DNA of 64,000 bases from Capitella teleta (Eukaryota > Annelida > Polychaeta > Capitellidae), in NCBI GenBank assembly GCA_000328365.1, contig KB292163.1, forward strand, positions 13,614-77,613, in the 5' to 3' direction. Below, piece after piece: positions 48,581 through 64,000 of this stretch. The notes beneath the pieces were generated by a model, which saw nothing but the letters and a program-made list of their open reading frames with translations, did no database searches and was not told the DNA's origin. The position numbers were made by a program, and so were the translations under genes. Numbering within the stretch: position 1 is the first letter of the stretch; each line of letters opens with the position of its first letter.

Positions 48581-50713
48581 CTTTAAAACACTCATAATCA
48601 GCCTCCAAGAACAGCTCCAAACCATTTGGACAAGTACTAGGGGTAAGAACTTCATCAAAATCTTGCTTGCTCATTTTCTGTATTCTGCATTGATTCTTTC
48701 CTGAGCATAGTTCATCCAACTTTGAAATGACATTCTGATGGCATCCCAAATAGCCGAAATCCCTGTCTAAGCATTGTCCAAGTTTCATCCTTCCCAATAA
48801 TGCACTCTTCACCAGGATAAGGTCCCCTTTTGCACATTGTCCAATGAAATCTTGCACATAACAAACCTCTTGCATGACACCTGAAAATTGTATAAAGATA
48901 TTATGGATTAAAGAAAAAATAGTAATACAAGTTTTATCAGCATTATTAAGGATTTAGATGAGGAGAAGTCGACTGGCATAATATTAAACACAAATGTTGT
49001 ATTGATGGCACGTGAAGTAGATATGGGTCACTAAAGTTGTTTGTTCATGAAGTTAAATGAGATATAAGATCTAAGATGATCCGATCGTGAGTATTGGTCT
49101 TCATCAAAGAATAGTATGGATTCCATGACATCACTGCAGAGAACAGAGCACAGGATAACCAAATATCCATTATGTCTTTTCTAAATGGAAACTCCAAAAT
49201 CAGGGTACGAACCGTTAATTCAATAACCATTATTCAAAACGACAATGGTCATGGGTCATAACGGCTAATTCCATGACCATCTTTCGAAACGACAATTGGT
49301 TATATCGGTCATGACGCATTTCCGTGTGTTCAATTCTTCTCGTATAAATGGATTATTGGGATATTGCTCCAATTTCTGATTCAATTTCCATGTTTCTATT
49401 CTTCAAACAAGAATGGAAAATGCCGTTCGCAGTCTTGACGCGAGACCAATATTGCAATTTTCACTATCATTATCCTTATGGATATTTAATTGGAAGGCAA
49501 GGCGTAGCAAGATAGCATTGAACAACGGCCAATCACAGGAGAGTTCAATATAATTGTGTCGTTTGAGGACATCGCCTTAGCTCGACCTTGATGAGATGAA
49601 TATTTCCCATGAAATCGCGGCAGTTTTTTGTTGTTGAATACATTGCTTTATTCCGGCGCTTACAATCTTTCATACATTTTGACGTTTGAGTTCCTCTACC
49701 TCCACCAAATATATGATTATAAGTTTATAACACAGGAGAGGAAAAATATGTAAAGACAACGTAACAAATCTATTTAAACCATGTATTTGACGCACATGTA
49801 ATCATGTACTTAGATCGAGGATAGTAACAGCGTACAGTTCTCAGGTAGGCCCACCCCTCTCGAATTCCGAAATAGTCATCTCAGTTCCTAGGTGGTCTCT
49901 TTTTATTATTATCATACTGTTACAGTTACATAGTCACAAGAATAATATAATTGTAATGACACAAACGATGTCATAATAGTATACAATGTACATGCAATCT
50001 AATTACTGATAACACGGCAAGCTCACACAGTAAGACAACTATTGATGACCTCGGAGGCCAAGTTCATGAGAGTAACCACGCCTCATGCCACCCATCTCAT
50101 ACATATTCATGAATACATCTCAGAACACTGATCGGTTACACTCTGTACGTGCGCTCTGAAACCCATTTTAAAGCTGCGTTCAGAGAAATGGAATGATGCT
50201 TCATTTTTTTTTCCCATAACCCACTTGCATGAAAAAAATTGAACAAATGAAAATGCGTCGTGACCCATGACCCATTGTCGTTTCGAAAGATGATTATTGA
50301 ATTAACGGTTCGTACCCTCATTCTCCAAGCAATTTGCATGTAGAATTGAATCATATGAAAGAATCTTGTCTCTCAAGAATTTTCGGTCAATGTACACTTT
50401 CTTGATTCAGAATGAATAAAAATCAAACTCGGTGCACAAGGTGTGTACATACTGTTTGGCATAATTAAACCTGTACATTATGCATTACAGCTGGTATTCA
50501 TAGTTCAATAAATGCACATTACCAAGAGTTTTAGGCAATCACCCCCTTCCCCTTCATCTCCCTTCCCATTCCAACTCAAACCTCAGAGTTACAAAACACA
50601 GGTGTAGGCCATTCTATATCATCACAAAAAAACAAACCAGTTACTTGGGATCTCCACAATCCAATGAAAATCACTGACAATAGCCTCATCATTTCTACTC
50701 CAAAGATCTTCAT
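48581..50713 (-). CDS. variable cassette V10 (outermost right), intron 1 enlarged by a transposon
   Basis: Exon 1 is 50713-50638 (76 nt), leader MKIFGVEMMRLLSVIFIG, with the weaker donor GTTTGT. Exon 2 is 48880-48581 (300 nt), a SUEL lectin domain with ALLGR and STC. Both end in phase 1 as in all other cassettes. It is A-type, closest to V1. The intron is 1.76 kb instead of about 60 bp because a MITE lies inside it (49202-50318). An earlier in-exon GT (CAA|GTAACT) would break the phase, so the GTTTGT donor is preferred on length and phase. Whether the long intron still splices is uncertain. Confidence 0.72.
49202..50318. mobile_element. ~1.1-kb non-autonomous DNA transposon inside the V10 intron
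   Basis: AGGGTACGAACCGTTAATTC at the left recurs reverse-complemented at the right end (50299-50318), and similarity continues inward for about 80 bp (AACGACAATGG, CATGGGTCA). A second partial copy of the terminal motif lies at 49260-49310. No transposase frame. Confidence 0.75.
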
Positions 50714-50912
50714 GATTGCTATGCTTGTGTCTGATGCTGTGGCCAGCAGAATGACTCATGCATATTGCTACCAATGCTGCTGCTGCTGCTAGCTGCAGCC
50801 CAATATTGCTCTGGCTCATGCATTGTACTCAGCTGCAGCTTCATGCATGTTGCCATGGTGAGGGAAAAATCAATAATAGCCAGCCACATATGAGGCTCTC
50901 TGAGGGGCTTCG
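50714..50912 (-). promoter_or_regulatory. conserved cassette upstream block, V10
   Basis: On the minus strand: E-box changed to CATATGTG, X-box-like CTCACCATGGCAAC at 50862-50849, and TGAGTCA at 50758-50752, 45 bp before the ATG. Intact although 1.8 kb from its lectin exon. Confidence 0.75.
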
Positions 50913-51138
50913 TTAGCCAGGATCGAGATCAAAAGAGAAATGGCATTGGATTAATTAAAAATGTGGCACAAATCCTTCTGAGTTCCAAGTTGTATCGGGT
51001 CTAACTTCTTTTTTGTGTGTGTTATATTGGCAAATTGAAAACAAACAAAAACAACAGCAAAAACAAATCAGTAGTACGCTTTTTAATAGTTTTATACAAT
51101 AAGAATCATTTTATTACAACAAAGATCAAAGATTCAAT

Positions 51139-54100
51139 TCATTTGAAATCCATGAACTGGATATCATCCATTACAAGAAGAATGTGTCTGGGAAGAGGTC
51201 CAGGGGTGGGAGAGAGTATTGAAAATATCTTCCTGTCAATATCAACTTCCGTACTGAAAGAGAAAAAGAAGATAATAATAAATTAATGATAAATGATTTG
51301 GTGACCCATACGACTGAGCCATTCTGCACACTACATACATGTACCGGCAAATGTAGTTTAATAGCTCAAAGAGGACCTCTGATGGTTTTGAACGAGTAAC
51401 AGATGATAGAAGATGTATCCCAGAAGACAAATACGCCTTTTGACAGAGAAATATTAGCTTGATGTGGGCTAATTCCTAGATACATCGAGTTTGAGAGGTT
51501 TCAAGTATCACTTTCATCTCGCTTTCCATTTCAGACTGACATGAAGCCATAAAATATATTGTTCTGTTAACAATAGGAGCCGTCAAGTGAGCAGGTGATT
51601 CAGCAGTTACCGTACTCTCCCGGTTACAACCACACTCCTTATTACAACCCCACCCCACCTTTTTCAAACCAGGTAATAATCATCTTGCTTACATCCCACT
51701 AGCGCCAAGGTATTTTAGCAGCAATCACAGTGCTTACTCTCTCCATTCAACTGTTAAAAGTACAGAGCAAGTATAACGCAGAGTCAGTTTGTCAAATTGT
51801 TTGGCCTGATTTGAGGGGAAGATTCAAAAGGCATGCACTCATTACACACACAGCTCACTGCTTGTTGATTTCTCAATTTCACCAAGAGGGGAATTCTTTA
51901 TCAGCACAGGAATTTGTTTCCTCAACTGCATGAGCCAAATATTATAAGCCCATAAGATGCAAGGTACATGTTATGCAATAACTACATTGTACTCAACAAC
52001 CATGCTCATGAAGCGCTGCATCAGCTCGGCATGCTATCTATGTAGGTGATTAGTTATATTACTAGAGCTACTGTATTTAAAGCAATTGTGCATATCACTG
52101 CCGCTGACGACGTACACGGTATATATAAAATCCCAAGCACTGAACCATAAATACTCATCCAGATTACTAGTGTCTTTCATAAAACTGTCACCTTGCGAGT
52201 TCCTCTAGCTATGCAGACTGTTGTTTTAAGCATTACATAACTATGGGCCATGCACCAACGCACCTCCCGCAGGTTTCCAGGACTATGTTTGTGGAGTGGG
52301 GTTGTATTGGGAGTCAGGCTGACATGCTCTCAGCCTCTGCCTTAATGCACTGGGGTTGTAACCGGGACAATGTGGTATCACACACTTATTTCGCACACAC
52401 CATGTTTCAATTTTAATTTGTCTTGAATATTGACCAAATTTCTATATAAAGAGGTTCCGAAATGAACAGAGGTCTTCTTAAAGTAAATATATGCACAAAA
52501 GATTGCCCAGGAAAGGGAACTCACATGACAATGAATCCAAGCACATTTGAATCCACAATTTCCTCCGTAGAATTAGCAGAGCTGACGCTCAGAATGTGAT
52601 GCCTCAGAGCTCCGCCTTTGAAAGAAAAATATACAGATCTGTGACAAGAGTCAAAGATATTTTACTTGGCTGAATAGGAACAAGCTTAGTCCTTGAATCT
52701 TGGGCAGATACTCCAAGTGGCAGCATTGCCTCAGGAAGAGCAGGAGCTGTGATATAGAGGGTTACAACAGATTTCAATTATAACACAGAAGATTCACTAA
52801 CCGCCAATTTTATAGATTGTCACTTCAGAATACGGCACTCCAAATGTATGGGGATAAAGTGAATTACGAATTCCGTAGAAATATTCTTTAATTCTCGCGT
52901 CACGCGCATCTCTGCGGACAATCTTGCTACGCTCAACAACCTGTGAGAAAAGCATTAACTGAATCATGGCCTTTATTTATCACTTACACCGCCAGATTTT
53001 GGCAAAAGAACAACTTTGACAAAGTTGGGCATATCTTTTGAGAGTTCACTATGCAAACGCTCTTGATCCATAACTAATATGACGTCCACTGTTAGTAAGA
53101 AGACACATTAATTAGTACCCATTGACATTGATGCTATTCTGTACCTTCAAAAGCAGTCGCTGCATGAACTATTGCTTGGTAGCCACCACCTCGCACCCAG
53201 CCGCAAGTGTTGATGATAGCGCCACTGATATTGGCTTCATTGATTGGAATAATTGAGAAATTTTTTTGGTTGAAGGAATTGTACATTCAATCGTACCTCT
53301 AGAACTTGACTCGCAGCGTAGACTCACGCTTTCAGCAATTCGAGTGATAAGTAAATTATAGAGTTTAAGATTATCTGAAGGACTTTTGTGTCCAAAATGG
53401 TAAATTAAAGGGGCATTCAGAGCATAGCCCTCTTCAATGTCTGCTGGTCGGTCGATACTCAGCGCACCTAAGAAAACATATGTAAATGACGTAATGCAAA
53501 GAGTAGGGAGAATAACATACCCATAGTTCCGGGAATGGAGATTTCTGTCTGTAAAGAAAACCACTTTCAAGCATATTTAAAATTATTCAAAATCCAAAAG
53601 TTACCTGGCCAACATCTAGGTCAATCAAAATTGGCGCCCTGCCAAGACGAGCGGCATAGTTACACAGCAGTCGACACAAAGTACTCTTGCCAACATCTCC
53701 AGGACCCACAATCATGACCTATAAAATAAGGAAGATCAAATGAGATCAACCCAGGATTCATGGACTCACCCGTGGACCACGAATACTGAAGTCATCCTCA
53801 GCCTTCTTACGCATTTGTTCTAAAGCCGTGTGGCAATTGAGATACATTGTCATGGGCGTGTCTTTAGCAATGTACGCCACTTCGGTCTTCCCAACCAAGT
53901 GAACATTTGGTTAAGGTCTCAATATCACTTTTATGATTAACGATATGATTTAAAATATATAAAATTAAACTAAATTGGTTGCGAAGGATATGTTTATTTG
54001 GCAGCCATGCCAGGTAAACACTGCTACTTTGAATCCTGATGAAAATGTGTACTTCTTGTTCTTCGTCAGTTCAGCCCCAAAGATCTCTGCTTGGCCGGCT

Positions 54101-56440
54101 GACAGCTGGAATAGAAAATAAAACCCTGATCTCCAAGGGTAGACTAATTCATCTCACCTCAAGCACAACATTGGCGCCATTTTCAACCTCAAAACGAAGC
54201 TCAGTGTCTTTCTCCAATTTGAATTCAACTTTGTCTGGATTCACCTTCTGAAATAGAAGTCTCAATTTGAAAAATAATTCATAAACTCAAATTAGAAATG
54301 CCGTAATTATGGTATGTCCTAATAATTCGATGATTTTTGCAGACAATTTCAGAAAAATTCACAACTTTTCTTTGCTCATGAAATTTGCATCATATAGCTC
54401 AGATGGAATGTGGAGTCACAAGAGTTGTGGCCAATTGGATGTGGGGCAATTCATAAACCGGTTATATTTTTAATTTATATCTAGGGAGAAAATTTGCAAA
54501 ATAACAAATCCGATTAAGGTCTGCCAAACCACTGATGTACATCAGGATTATGACCTATAGCTGGAGGGTCCACTTGTGCAGAGGGTTCATATGTAGACTT
54601 CCATAGGGCATCATAAAAATTAGGGTTAAGGTTAAGGAATGGGAACCCTTAGACTAAAGAACCCTTCCTGCGTCCATGATCCATGATATCTTTATCATCC
54701 ATTATTACTAAGGCTGGGCGAATAGTGAAATAACCCGAATAACGAATAACTTTGTGATATTTCATCATACTAATTTCATTCACTAGTAGACCTAGATCAC
54801 CATATAAATCAGAGGAACTACAGTCATTACATAATCAATGACACAAAACAAATAATCGCTAGTATAAACAGCGTTAAATCAGGAGTATTGATAACCTGAA
54901 TATGCTCCTGCACTGCCGCCTCGTGGTTTCAATTCAATCACATTCCATGTTGTAATCAACTTCCTAGCTATGCATGTCAGCAGTAGCAAATGTGAACTTC
55001 TGACCTTTCCTAACTCTCGCCTGCTAATCAATTTCATCAAATGGCTCTAATCAAAGTACACAAAGTAATTCATATCAACATGGCAACAGGATTATTGTTG
55101 AAAATCTTCCCCATATTATCGACTCGTAGTAAACTACTAAACTTACAAGTGTGCATGTACATGTACTAGTATTTAATTTGTTGACATCCAGACACAAGTT
55201 TTAGCAGCAGCATTCTATAAAGGCTACTGATGCATTATAAGTTGATAACTGGTTTCAGCGAGCAGAGCATTGTTTTGGTTGAGTGATTTTGGAGCTGACG
55301 CTTTATGTGGATACTAGTAGAGGGGAAGCGGGAATGAATGATTGGAGAAGACACGATGGGAGACTCAATGAGATCATTGTATCACCAGATATCGCTCGCT
55401 ATGTTCACTGTGCATGCGAGCTAGCAGTTTAAGCGGAGAAGGGGGGAGGGGATGGGATGCATGCAGTCTCGATGCTGCGGGTCGCCTATAAGCCTTTAAT
55501 TGAGCCGCGCATTGTTTGCTGTGCCTTTAGCCGAAGTTTAGAGGGATGGGGGAGGGTAAGATTTTATTTCATGGTAATTGACATGGTCTTTGTCTTTGAA
55601 GTGTTAACACGCCGTCGAGAGTTATCTCTGTGGACTATTGAGATTGTTTTAACAGGTTTTGAAGACATGAAAAGGATTAAATGCTGAAAAGGAATTTCCC
55701 CTATTCGGGTCAAGTATTCAAGTTAAAACACGAATAACAAAGCTTCGGCGGCACCTCACAATTCGCCGAATAACGAATAATGAACAGGAATATTCGCCCA
55801 GCCTTAATCCTTAATTTTTTAACTATAAAGCAGTAATTTCACTCAATCAGCTTCTAGTATCTATTCTATATAATGACCACACACAAGCATCAGACTGGGT
55901 CCGGAAAAAAAAAAGGAAGCACTCGAGGGGGGGTCTGGTATTTACGGCTTGCCCCCCGGAGCTTGGAGATTTTTTGCATTTTCAACTCATGCAAAATGAG
56001 CATATCTGAAATCAAATTCAGCACAATTAGCAAACACTTCCATGTTGTGTTTCATGGAGGAAAAACCAGCAAAACTCAAGATTTCAGCCTTATTTATTGG
56101 ACTCGGCCCAAACCCCCCTCATAAATCGTTATGAAAAACTCCTCGGATTTACTGTTAAATTTACATCGATCTCAGAAATGACCCTGATCGCCAGGAAAAA
56201 AAAAACGGAAATCCTTTTTTTTAAAGGAAAAATCTGATGCCTGATACAACAGGAATAATTCGTGTTTGGGTCATAAGAATAGCATGATCAGATGATCGGA
56301 GGAATCGATGGCGTGCACATGGCGTAGGCCTGTTGTGTAAGGGGGGGGGGCTAAATCAAAATGTCTCTCTATTATCGCTCAAATATAATTCGCAAGCTTA
56401 TCGAAATCCTAACCTGCGTTTCTTCTTTCACTTCGGCCAT
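51139..56440 (-). CDS. CLP1: polyribonucleotide 5'-hydroxyl-kinase Clp1
   Basis: Thirteen exons join in frame to 429 residues (human 425): 56440-56414, 54247-54158, 54105-53992, 53898-53770, 53718-53605, 53548-53521, 53467-53297, 53234-53145, 53088-52988, 52940-52802, 52746-52666, 52615-52525 and 51253-51139. The N-terminal domain reads [15 protein letters not shown] and [10 protein letters not shown]; the P-loop is GPGDVGKST; later parts ([61 protein letters not shown]) match the family throughout. Clp1 phosphorylates RNA 5' ends in tRNA splicing and is part of the pre-mRNA cleavage complex CF II, in the nucleus. Intron 3 (53991-53899) looks like a U12 AT-AC intron. Intron 1 holds a hAT-like MITE. 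Confidence 0.95.
53899..53991 (-). other. probable U12-type AT-AC intron in CLP1
   Basis: On the minus strand the intron starts ATATCCTTCG and ends TTCAC, with ACCTTAACC about 12 bases before the end. These fit the U12 donor ATATCCTT, the branch site TCCTTAAC and an AC acceptor. No GT-AG pair restores the conserved protein here, while this choice gives HGCQIN followed by LVGKTEVAY, matching Clp1. Confidence 0.85.
54709..55806. mobile_element. hAT-like MITE in CLP1 intron 1
   Basis: TAAGGCTGGGCGAATA at the left end and its exact complement TATTCGCCCAGCCTTA at the right form 16-bp inverted ends. Subterminal CGAATAACGAATAA repeats occur at both sides. No transposase frame; an 8-bp target duplication was not seen. 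Confidence 0.8.
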
Positions 56441-57554
56441 TTCGCGTCCAAACTAAAAAGGGGGATTGAAAGATACCCTCGGTATTTTGATTAGTAAAGA
56501 AAATAATCTGTTAGGAGAAGAAAATTCGAAAAGCACGCCCAAAAATGAAAGCGAAACTCTTTGTAGGCATAACGTCAGATAATTCATAACGCATTTTTAT
56601 GAAAATCACGGTTGAAAAGGGAAATCTAGAGGTTTTCGTGCGACAATTTTTTACTCACGCACGCGAGCGAGTGTTGCTGTTTTACGGTCACATAATCATA
56701 AGATGCATGTGCATGATATGCAAAAAAATATATATACGTTACAAAGATTAGATACCAATACATAAGGCTTCATCTTAATTTAGTAATTTTAGGGCCATAA
56801 GTAATATAATTACTTTAAGAGCGCACACAGCTGCAGAGCATATTCATGCATGTCTGTAACAGTCCTCCTGAAATTAGATTAAATGTGAGGGATTTAACTT
56901 GAACTGATTATTATAATTTTAATCAATCATATATTTATAGATTAGATCTAAATTACCATATTTAATTTTTGCCTTTGAACTTTAATTAAGGCTTTCACAA
57001 TGTGAAGCGCTCAGCAACATATCTCGCTTATTTTGATAAGGTAGGGTCCCACAAGTGCATGTGCTGCATTCAAGAACATTCAAAAAGAGTATTGCAAAAG
57101 TATTGCTATAATAATAAACAGTATCAAGTAATTATGAAGTCATAAATGCAGGAAAAAAAACAACAGTTTTATTTTGTGAATACAATAGTAATATCAACGG
57201 AACATCATGATTGGTAGAAGGAGACGGAACCAGAGTATCACAGGGCTTGCGGAAGAGGAAGGAGACCAACCTAAAAGAGGGAAATAAAAAATATATAATG
57301 CCGTACCCCTGCGCAAAGGAAAATCAGGTCAACCATGTATCTCATGGCAAGAATAAAAATAGAACAGTGGCCAAACTGACAAATCCTCTTTGATATATTC
57401 AGACTTCATAGATTTAATTTCTGTTAACCTGAGGTCGAGACCAGATTGCGGATAAATTGGACTATTGAGGTCAAAATGTACTCGCTATAATCAGCCTTTA
57501 TTATGGCTAAGACAATTAGTAAACTCATACTGTGATCCATTCTAAGGGAAAAGA
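56441..57554. other. spacer between UBE3D 3' end and CLP1 start
   Basis: Both genes run on the minus strand. No further exons recognised; the CLP1 promoter should lie near 56450-56700. Confidence 0.4.
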
Positions 57555-58981
57555 TTATGCACTCACATAGAAACCATTGACGCTTCTCATAGAGGCAGGG
57601 AGGGACGCAGTGCTCTCAATCAACACATTCAGCAACTTCAGGCAAATGGCATTAGGCAGAGCTAAGCTGTGGATGGTCAAGTCTCGCTCCCATGCTTCGG
57701 TAATACTAAAAAATGGATATAGTAGTAAATTTTCACAATGCCTCAAGAATTAGGTCACCTTTTTTTATCTGGGTCTGAGCGCAGACAGTCTTGGTACAGA
57801 ACTTTGATGCAGTGCGATGGATTCAAGTGGTGGTAGTTAAGGGAGATCAGCTTTGAAATATCCATTCTGTAGATTTGTGTGTCCATTTCTAACAACCAGA
57901 TCTGAGAAGAACAAACCAAAAAAAACAGTACATAATCATGACAAAGTATCAAGGAGAATAATACACAGGAAAACAGACCAAGAGAAAAGGTTTTGTAGAA
58001 GACCCCTGAGAAGAATCAATGACGAATCGGAAGCAGTTAAACAGACGGCGGTAGGAGAGCAAGGTTTCCACAGTGTTCGTCAGAACACATTGCGGTCTGC
58101 AAAACATAACGCAGAATATTTTAGATAAGTTGAACAGTAATACTGCCAACACGCACTTAGAATTGTTCAAGGAAACTTGGAAAGTGGATAGTTGAACAGC
58201 TTGCTTGGTTTGATCACTGCAGGAAGAATCTAATGAGTAGAATTAAAAATAAAACTAATAAATATTTTTGAACTCGACTGATCAGTTCAAACCTGAGATC
58301 ATATTTCCCACTTGGTGATCACAGCGGTTACACCTGACCCCAAATTTAGAAAAAATCACAGATCCTGTTTTGATTGTTTCCTTGGCAACAAGGAAGAAAG
58401 CAGCACCAACAAAGCAATCTAGCGCATTTGGGAGCAGCTTCTCTCGGTTGGTTTCAAATTGGGCGTCTGTAGGTTTAGCATGGCAGAAAAGGGTGTCGGG
58501 CATTTCGAACCAGTTGTCGGATGGCAGGGGAAGAACTCTTTGGAATCTATGAATAAAACTTTATTAAATAATTTAACATTAGAAAGAAACAAACTTCTTT
58601 TTGGTGATAATGACTTCACCACACATAGAACACATAGCAGAGAAAGCGGTGGCTTTGAAAGGAGAGAGCAGTTTCTCTTCGTGATGAGCAGCTTTCTCTT
58701 TTCCGTTTAGCGGCACCATTCCAGGCTCTTTCAGCTAACAGAACAATTTTTTTCCAAGTTTATCAAATGACTGAAGATTCCCAAATACCTGAAGTCGCAG
58801 GTGCAGTTCGTTATTCGCTTCCCATCGCAGTCCAGTGCACGATGCAGGCAGCATGTGAAGTCCATCAAAATATAGCTGGATTTCTCGCGAGTACGCAAGA
58901 GGGATATCACTTTTTGGTGGCTCATCTACGATGAACGTCAAGCAGCTTTTATCAGCCAAAACTTGGAGATTTGACGATTGC
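57555..58981 (-). CDS. UBE3D: E3 ubiquitin-protein ligase UBE3D (first exon not found)
   Basis: Seven exons (58981-58789, 58734-58595, 58537-58293, 58216-58177, 58096-57979, 57901-57759, 57705-57555) join in frame to about 343 residues. Landmarks are LHMLPASCTGLRW, the Cys pair MCSMCGEVIITKKK, VLPLPSDNW, NALDCFVGAAFFLV, the second Cys pair CNRC, IKVLYQDC and LTIHSLALPNAICLKLL. These match UBE3D/H10BH, a HECT-like ligase that binds UbcH10. The human protein has ~389 residues, so some 50 N-terminal residues are missing here; their exon should lie to the right of 58981 but could not be recognised. The stop at 57555 directly follows NGFYVSA; splicing at TAT|GTGAG to a further exon is possible. 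Confidence 0.88.
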
Positions 58982-59289
58982 CTGAGAAAAATAGTCATTA
59001 ATATGAAACAATGTAGGCCTATAAAGTCCGAATACAGCATCAATCATCATAAGCATAAAAAAAAAAGTGCATTTTATATTCCTAATTGTAAGCAATGCCC
59101 ATCTCACTGTCTTCACAATTCTTCCCCTGGTTATTGGACCGATCAAACCAACATATATTTAACTCCCCGGAAAACAAACAAGCAAGCACAGCCGCAAAGG
59201 CACAGCCTGGGCAATCGAGCGCAAATATCCATCACTGTGCAACCAAGTGCCACAATTTGACGCTTGCAATGTTTCATACTGTGGTGTAC

Positions 59290-59400
59290 ATGAGGATTTT
59301 CAGGGCGTGAAATTCGATCCTGGCAAGTTGCCCCACTGGAAATCAAACCGGCGACCCTCTGCACGCTAGGCGAGCACTACCACTGCGCCATTGCTGCCCC
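59290..59400 (-). repeat. tRNA-derived SINE head
   Basis: The minus strand begins GGGGCAGCAATGGCGCAGTG, with A box TGGCGCAGTGGTAG and B-box-like GGTTTGATTTCC (59349-59338) at tRNA spacing. The T-arm does not pair well. It is a SINE or tRNA relic, not a working tRNA. Confidence 0.6.
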
Positions 59401-60510
59401 TATGAGGCTATGATGATATATGAGCATGAAGAAAATCATGACATGAGACTCACTCATGATTATGATAGCCACAGTCACAGTGCTAATCAGTCACTCAAAG
59501 TCAGTGAGAGAGCGACAGTGCTGCTCAGCATGTGTCATTCAACTCATTGACATTATCATTGTGTGCATGATGATGATCATGTTTATCAGCAGTCATTATG
59601 ATTATCAGCGGCATATCACTATCATGACTATTATTAATACTATTATAATTATCAGGTCTGACCGTCACCGTGCGTGAGTCTTTCACTCTTTGTCAGACCA
59701 CTTAACCATGTTAACAAGTACACTTTTCACTCTAGACATGACATTGAACACCTAAGCATTCGACATTCATCATTACCATTCCTTTGATACACTGATGACA
59801 AAGTGGGCAATGGACAAATTAGTTTTCACTTCGCAGTACATTGTCACTTCGCCATGAGTTGAGAAAGGGAATCCTTGGGGAGGCCCTTCATGACGTCATT
59901 CTGCAATTCTTTCACTCAAACATCTCTCTCGGTTGGATAGAAGTGGTGGCATCCCAGAATTCACCACTGTAAATTTCTCTGTTTTCATGTCATAATACTG
60001 GTAAAATACTCTGTTAGACGTCCTTGGACTGTAATAATACAATCACTGGATTGATTCAAGGCTTGCTTTATGTCCATGAATTGCCATATGCGTGGTCGTT
60101 TGCTTTTTATTCCGCTGAAAAATTAGTAAATATATTGGGACCTTGAAGTGCCCTAGCTTTACGGTGGACGATAATACAGTGACACGGTTATTTGACAGCC
60201 GTAATGCATGCCCCTTTCATAACCCCGTTTAGTTAGTGCTATATTCGATATAATCCATAGTTTTGTCATTCATTCACTTCACTTATTGTGAAATCCCATT
60301 TGCCATTCAATCAATACCAGTATTTGTACTTTATTTTCCCTTGGTAGTTGGTTACCAACTTCAAACCAACGCTTCAAGCTGAAATTCCAATTTCTTAAGT
60401 TCTTGTGAAATAGTTTAATGCAGACTTTTATGGAATTCTTCAATTGAATTCTTCAATTTTCAAATTGATCAAATATTGAATTGTCAATTTCTACTTGTAG
60501 CGGCCCAAAC
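59401..60510. other. spacer upstream of NDUFS1
   Basis: It has a TGA/TCA-rich run near 59410-59680 (many ATCAT/ATGAT words). The missing UBE3D first exon and the NDUFS1 promoter should lie in or near it, but neither could be pointed to. Confidence 0.4.
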
Positions 60511-63711
<3,201 letters not shown>

Positions 63712-64000
63712 ATGATGATGCTGCGTGAAATTACACATTAAATTGATCTTATGTCCACGTTTCCTTGTTACTGCAATTTGAATCTGTTTTTCTTCGGAAT
63801 ATTGTTTGAATAACATACAAGATATGGAATTAAGATGAATTAAGTTAAACATTTTAGAATGAATAAGTGCTGCATTTCTGGGTGGCGATAGGAAATATAT
63901 TTATGTTCTGGGTAATCCAGACAGTATTGTATCTCCGGATTCTCCAGACAATGTCAATTATAAATTAGTGCACGTGATGAGACCATTCGCAGATGTGCAT
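63712..64000. other. NDUFS1 3' flank
   Basis: An ATTAAA signal lies at about 63737. Nothing else was recognised before the window ends. Confidence 0.5.

Noticed and set aside
57853-58128. 91-residue plus-strand frame opposite UBE3D
   Set aside because: It overlaps confirmed UBE3D exons on the other strand and resembles no known protein.

Overview
The window is animal nuclear DNA from an AT-rich invertebrate with short introns (mostly about 50-100 bp) and no operons. The compact introns and small genes would suit a sponge or another early-branching or marine invertebrate, but the sequence alone does not fix the species. Conserved housekeeping genes flank a large lineage-specific receptor locus.

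Layout. 1-560: end of a broken Ty3/gypsy-type fossil. 0.6-5.2 kb: gene-poor. 6.3-9.2 kb (+): PTCD1-like mitochondrial PPR protein. 9.5-26.7 kb (+): seven cassettes (V1-V7), each with a conserved ~200-bp upstream block, a signal-peptide exon and a SUEL-type lectin exon, followed by one set of constant exons (CUB, sushi, linker, transmembrane, cytoplasmic tail). 27.3-36.8 kb: a broken KLHL copy, LINE pieces, a small EF-hand gene, a 280-base gap, a partial GPCR and tRNA-Arg(TCG). 35.5-37.2 kb (+): intact intronless KLHL gene. 37.6-39.3 kb: tandem repeat. 41.0-50.9 kb (-): mirror-image second lectin cluster, with near-identical constant exons and three cassettes (V8-V10), interrupted by a LINE. 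51.1-56.4 kb (-): CLP1, with a probable AT-AC intron. 57.6-59.0 kb (-): UBE3D. 60.5-63.7 kb (+): NDUFS1.

Main result. All ten lectin exons end in phase 1 at a consensus donor. None has its own downstream exons, stop or tail, while the only suitable phase-1 acceptors are those of the two constant regions. This is the architecture of a clustered alternative-first-exon receptor locus (compare clustered protocadherins or UGT1A). It predicts many single-pass receptors of the form lectin-CUB-sushi-TM-tail, with a different lectin head selected by promoter choice.

The two clusters are mirror images. From the outside inward both run A-type lectin (ALLGR), B-type lectin (ANLGR), C-type lectin (AAFGR), constant exons, then a KLHL gene tail-to-tail. 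The left cluster has expanded its B type to five copies and the right has one. The constant exons and their introns are almost identical while flanks have diverged, which suggests recent exchange between arms. I know of no described system with this arrangement; that novelty is an inference from memory, not from a search.
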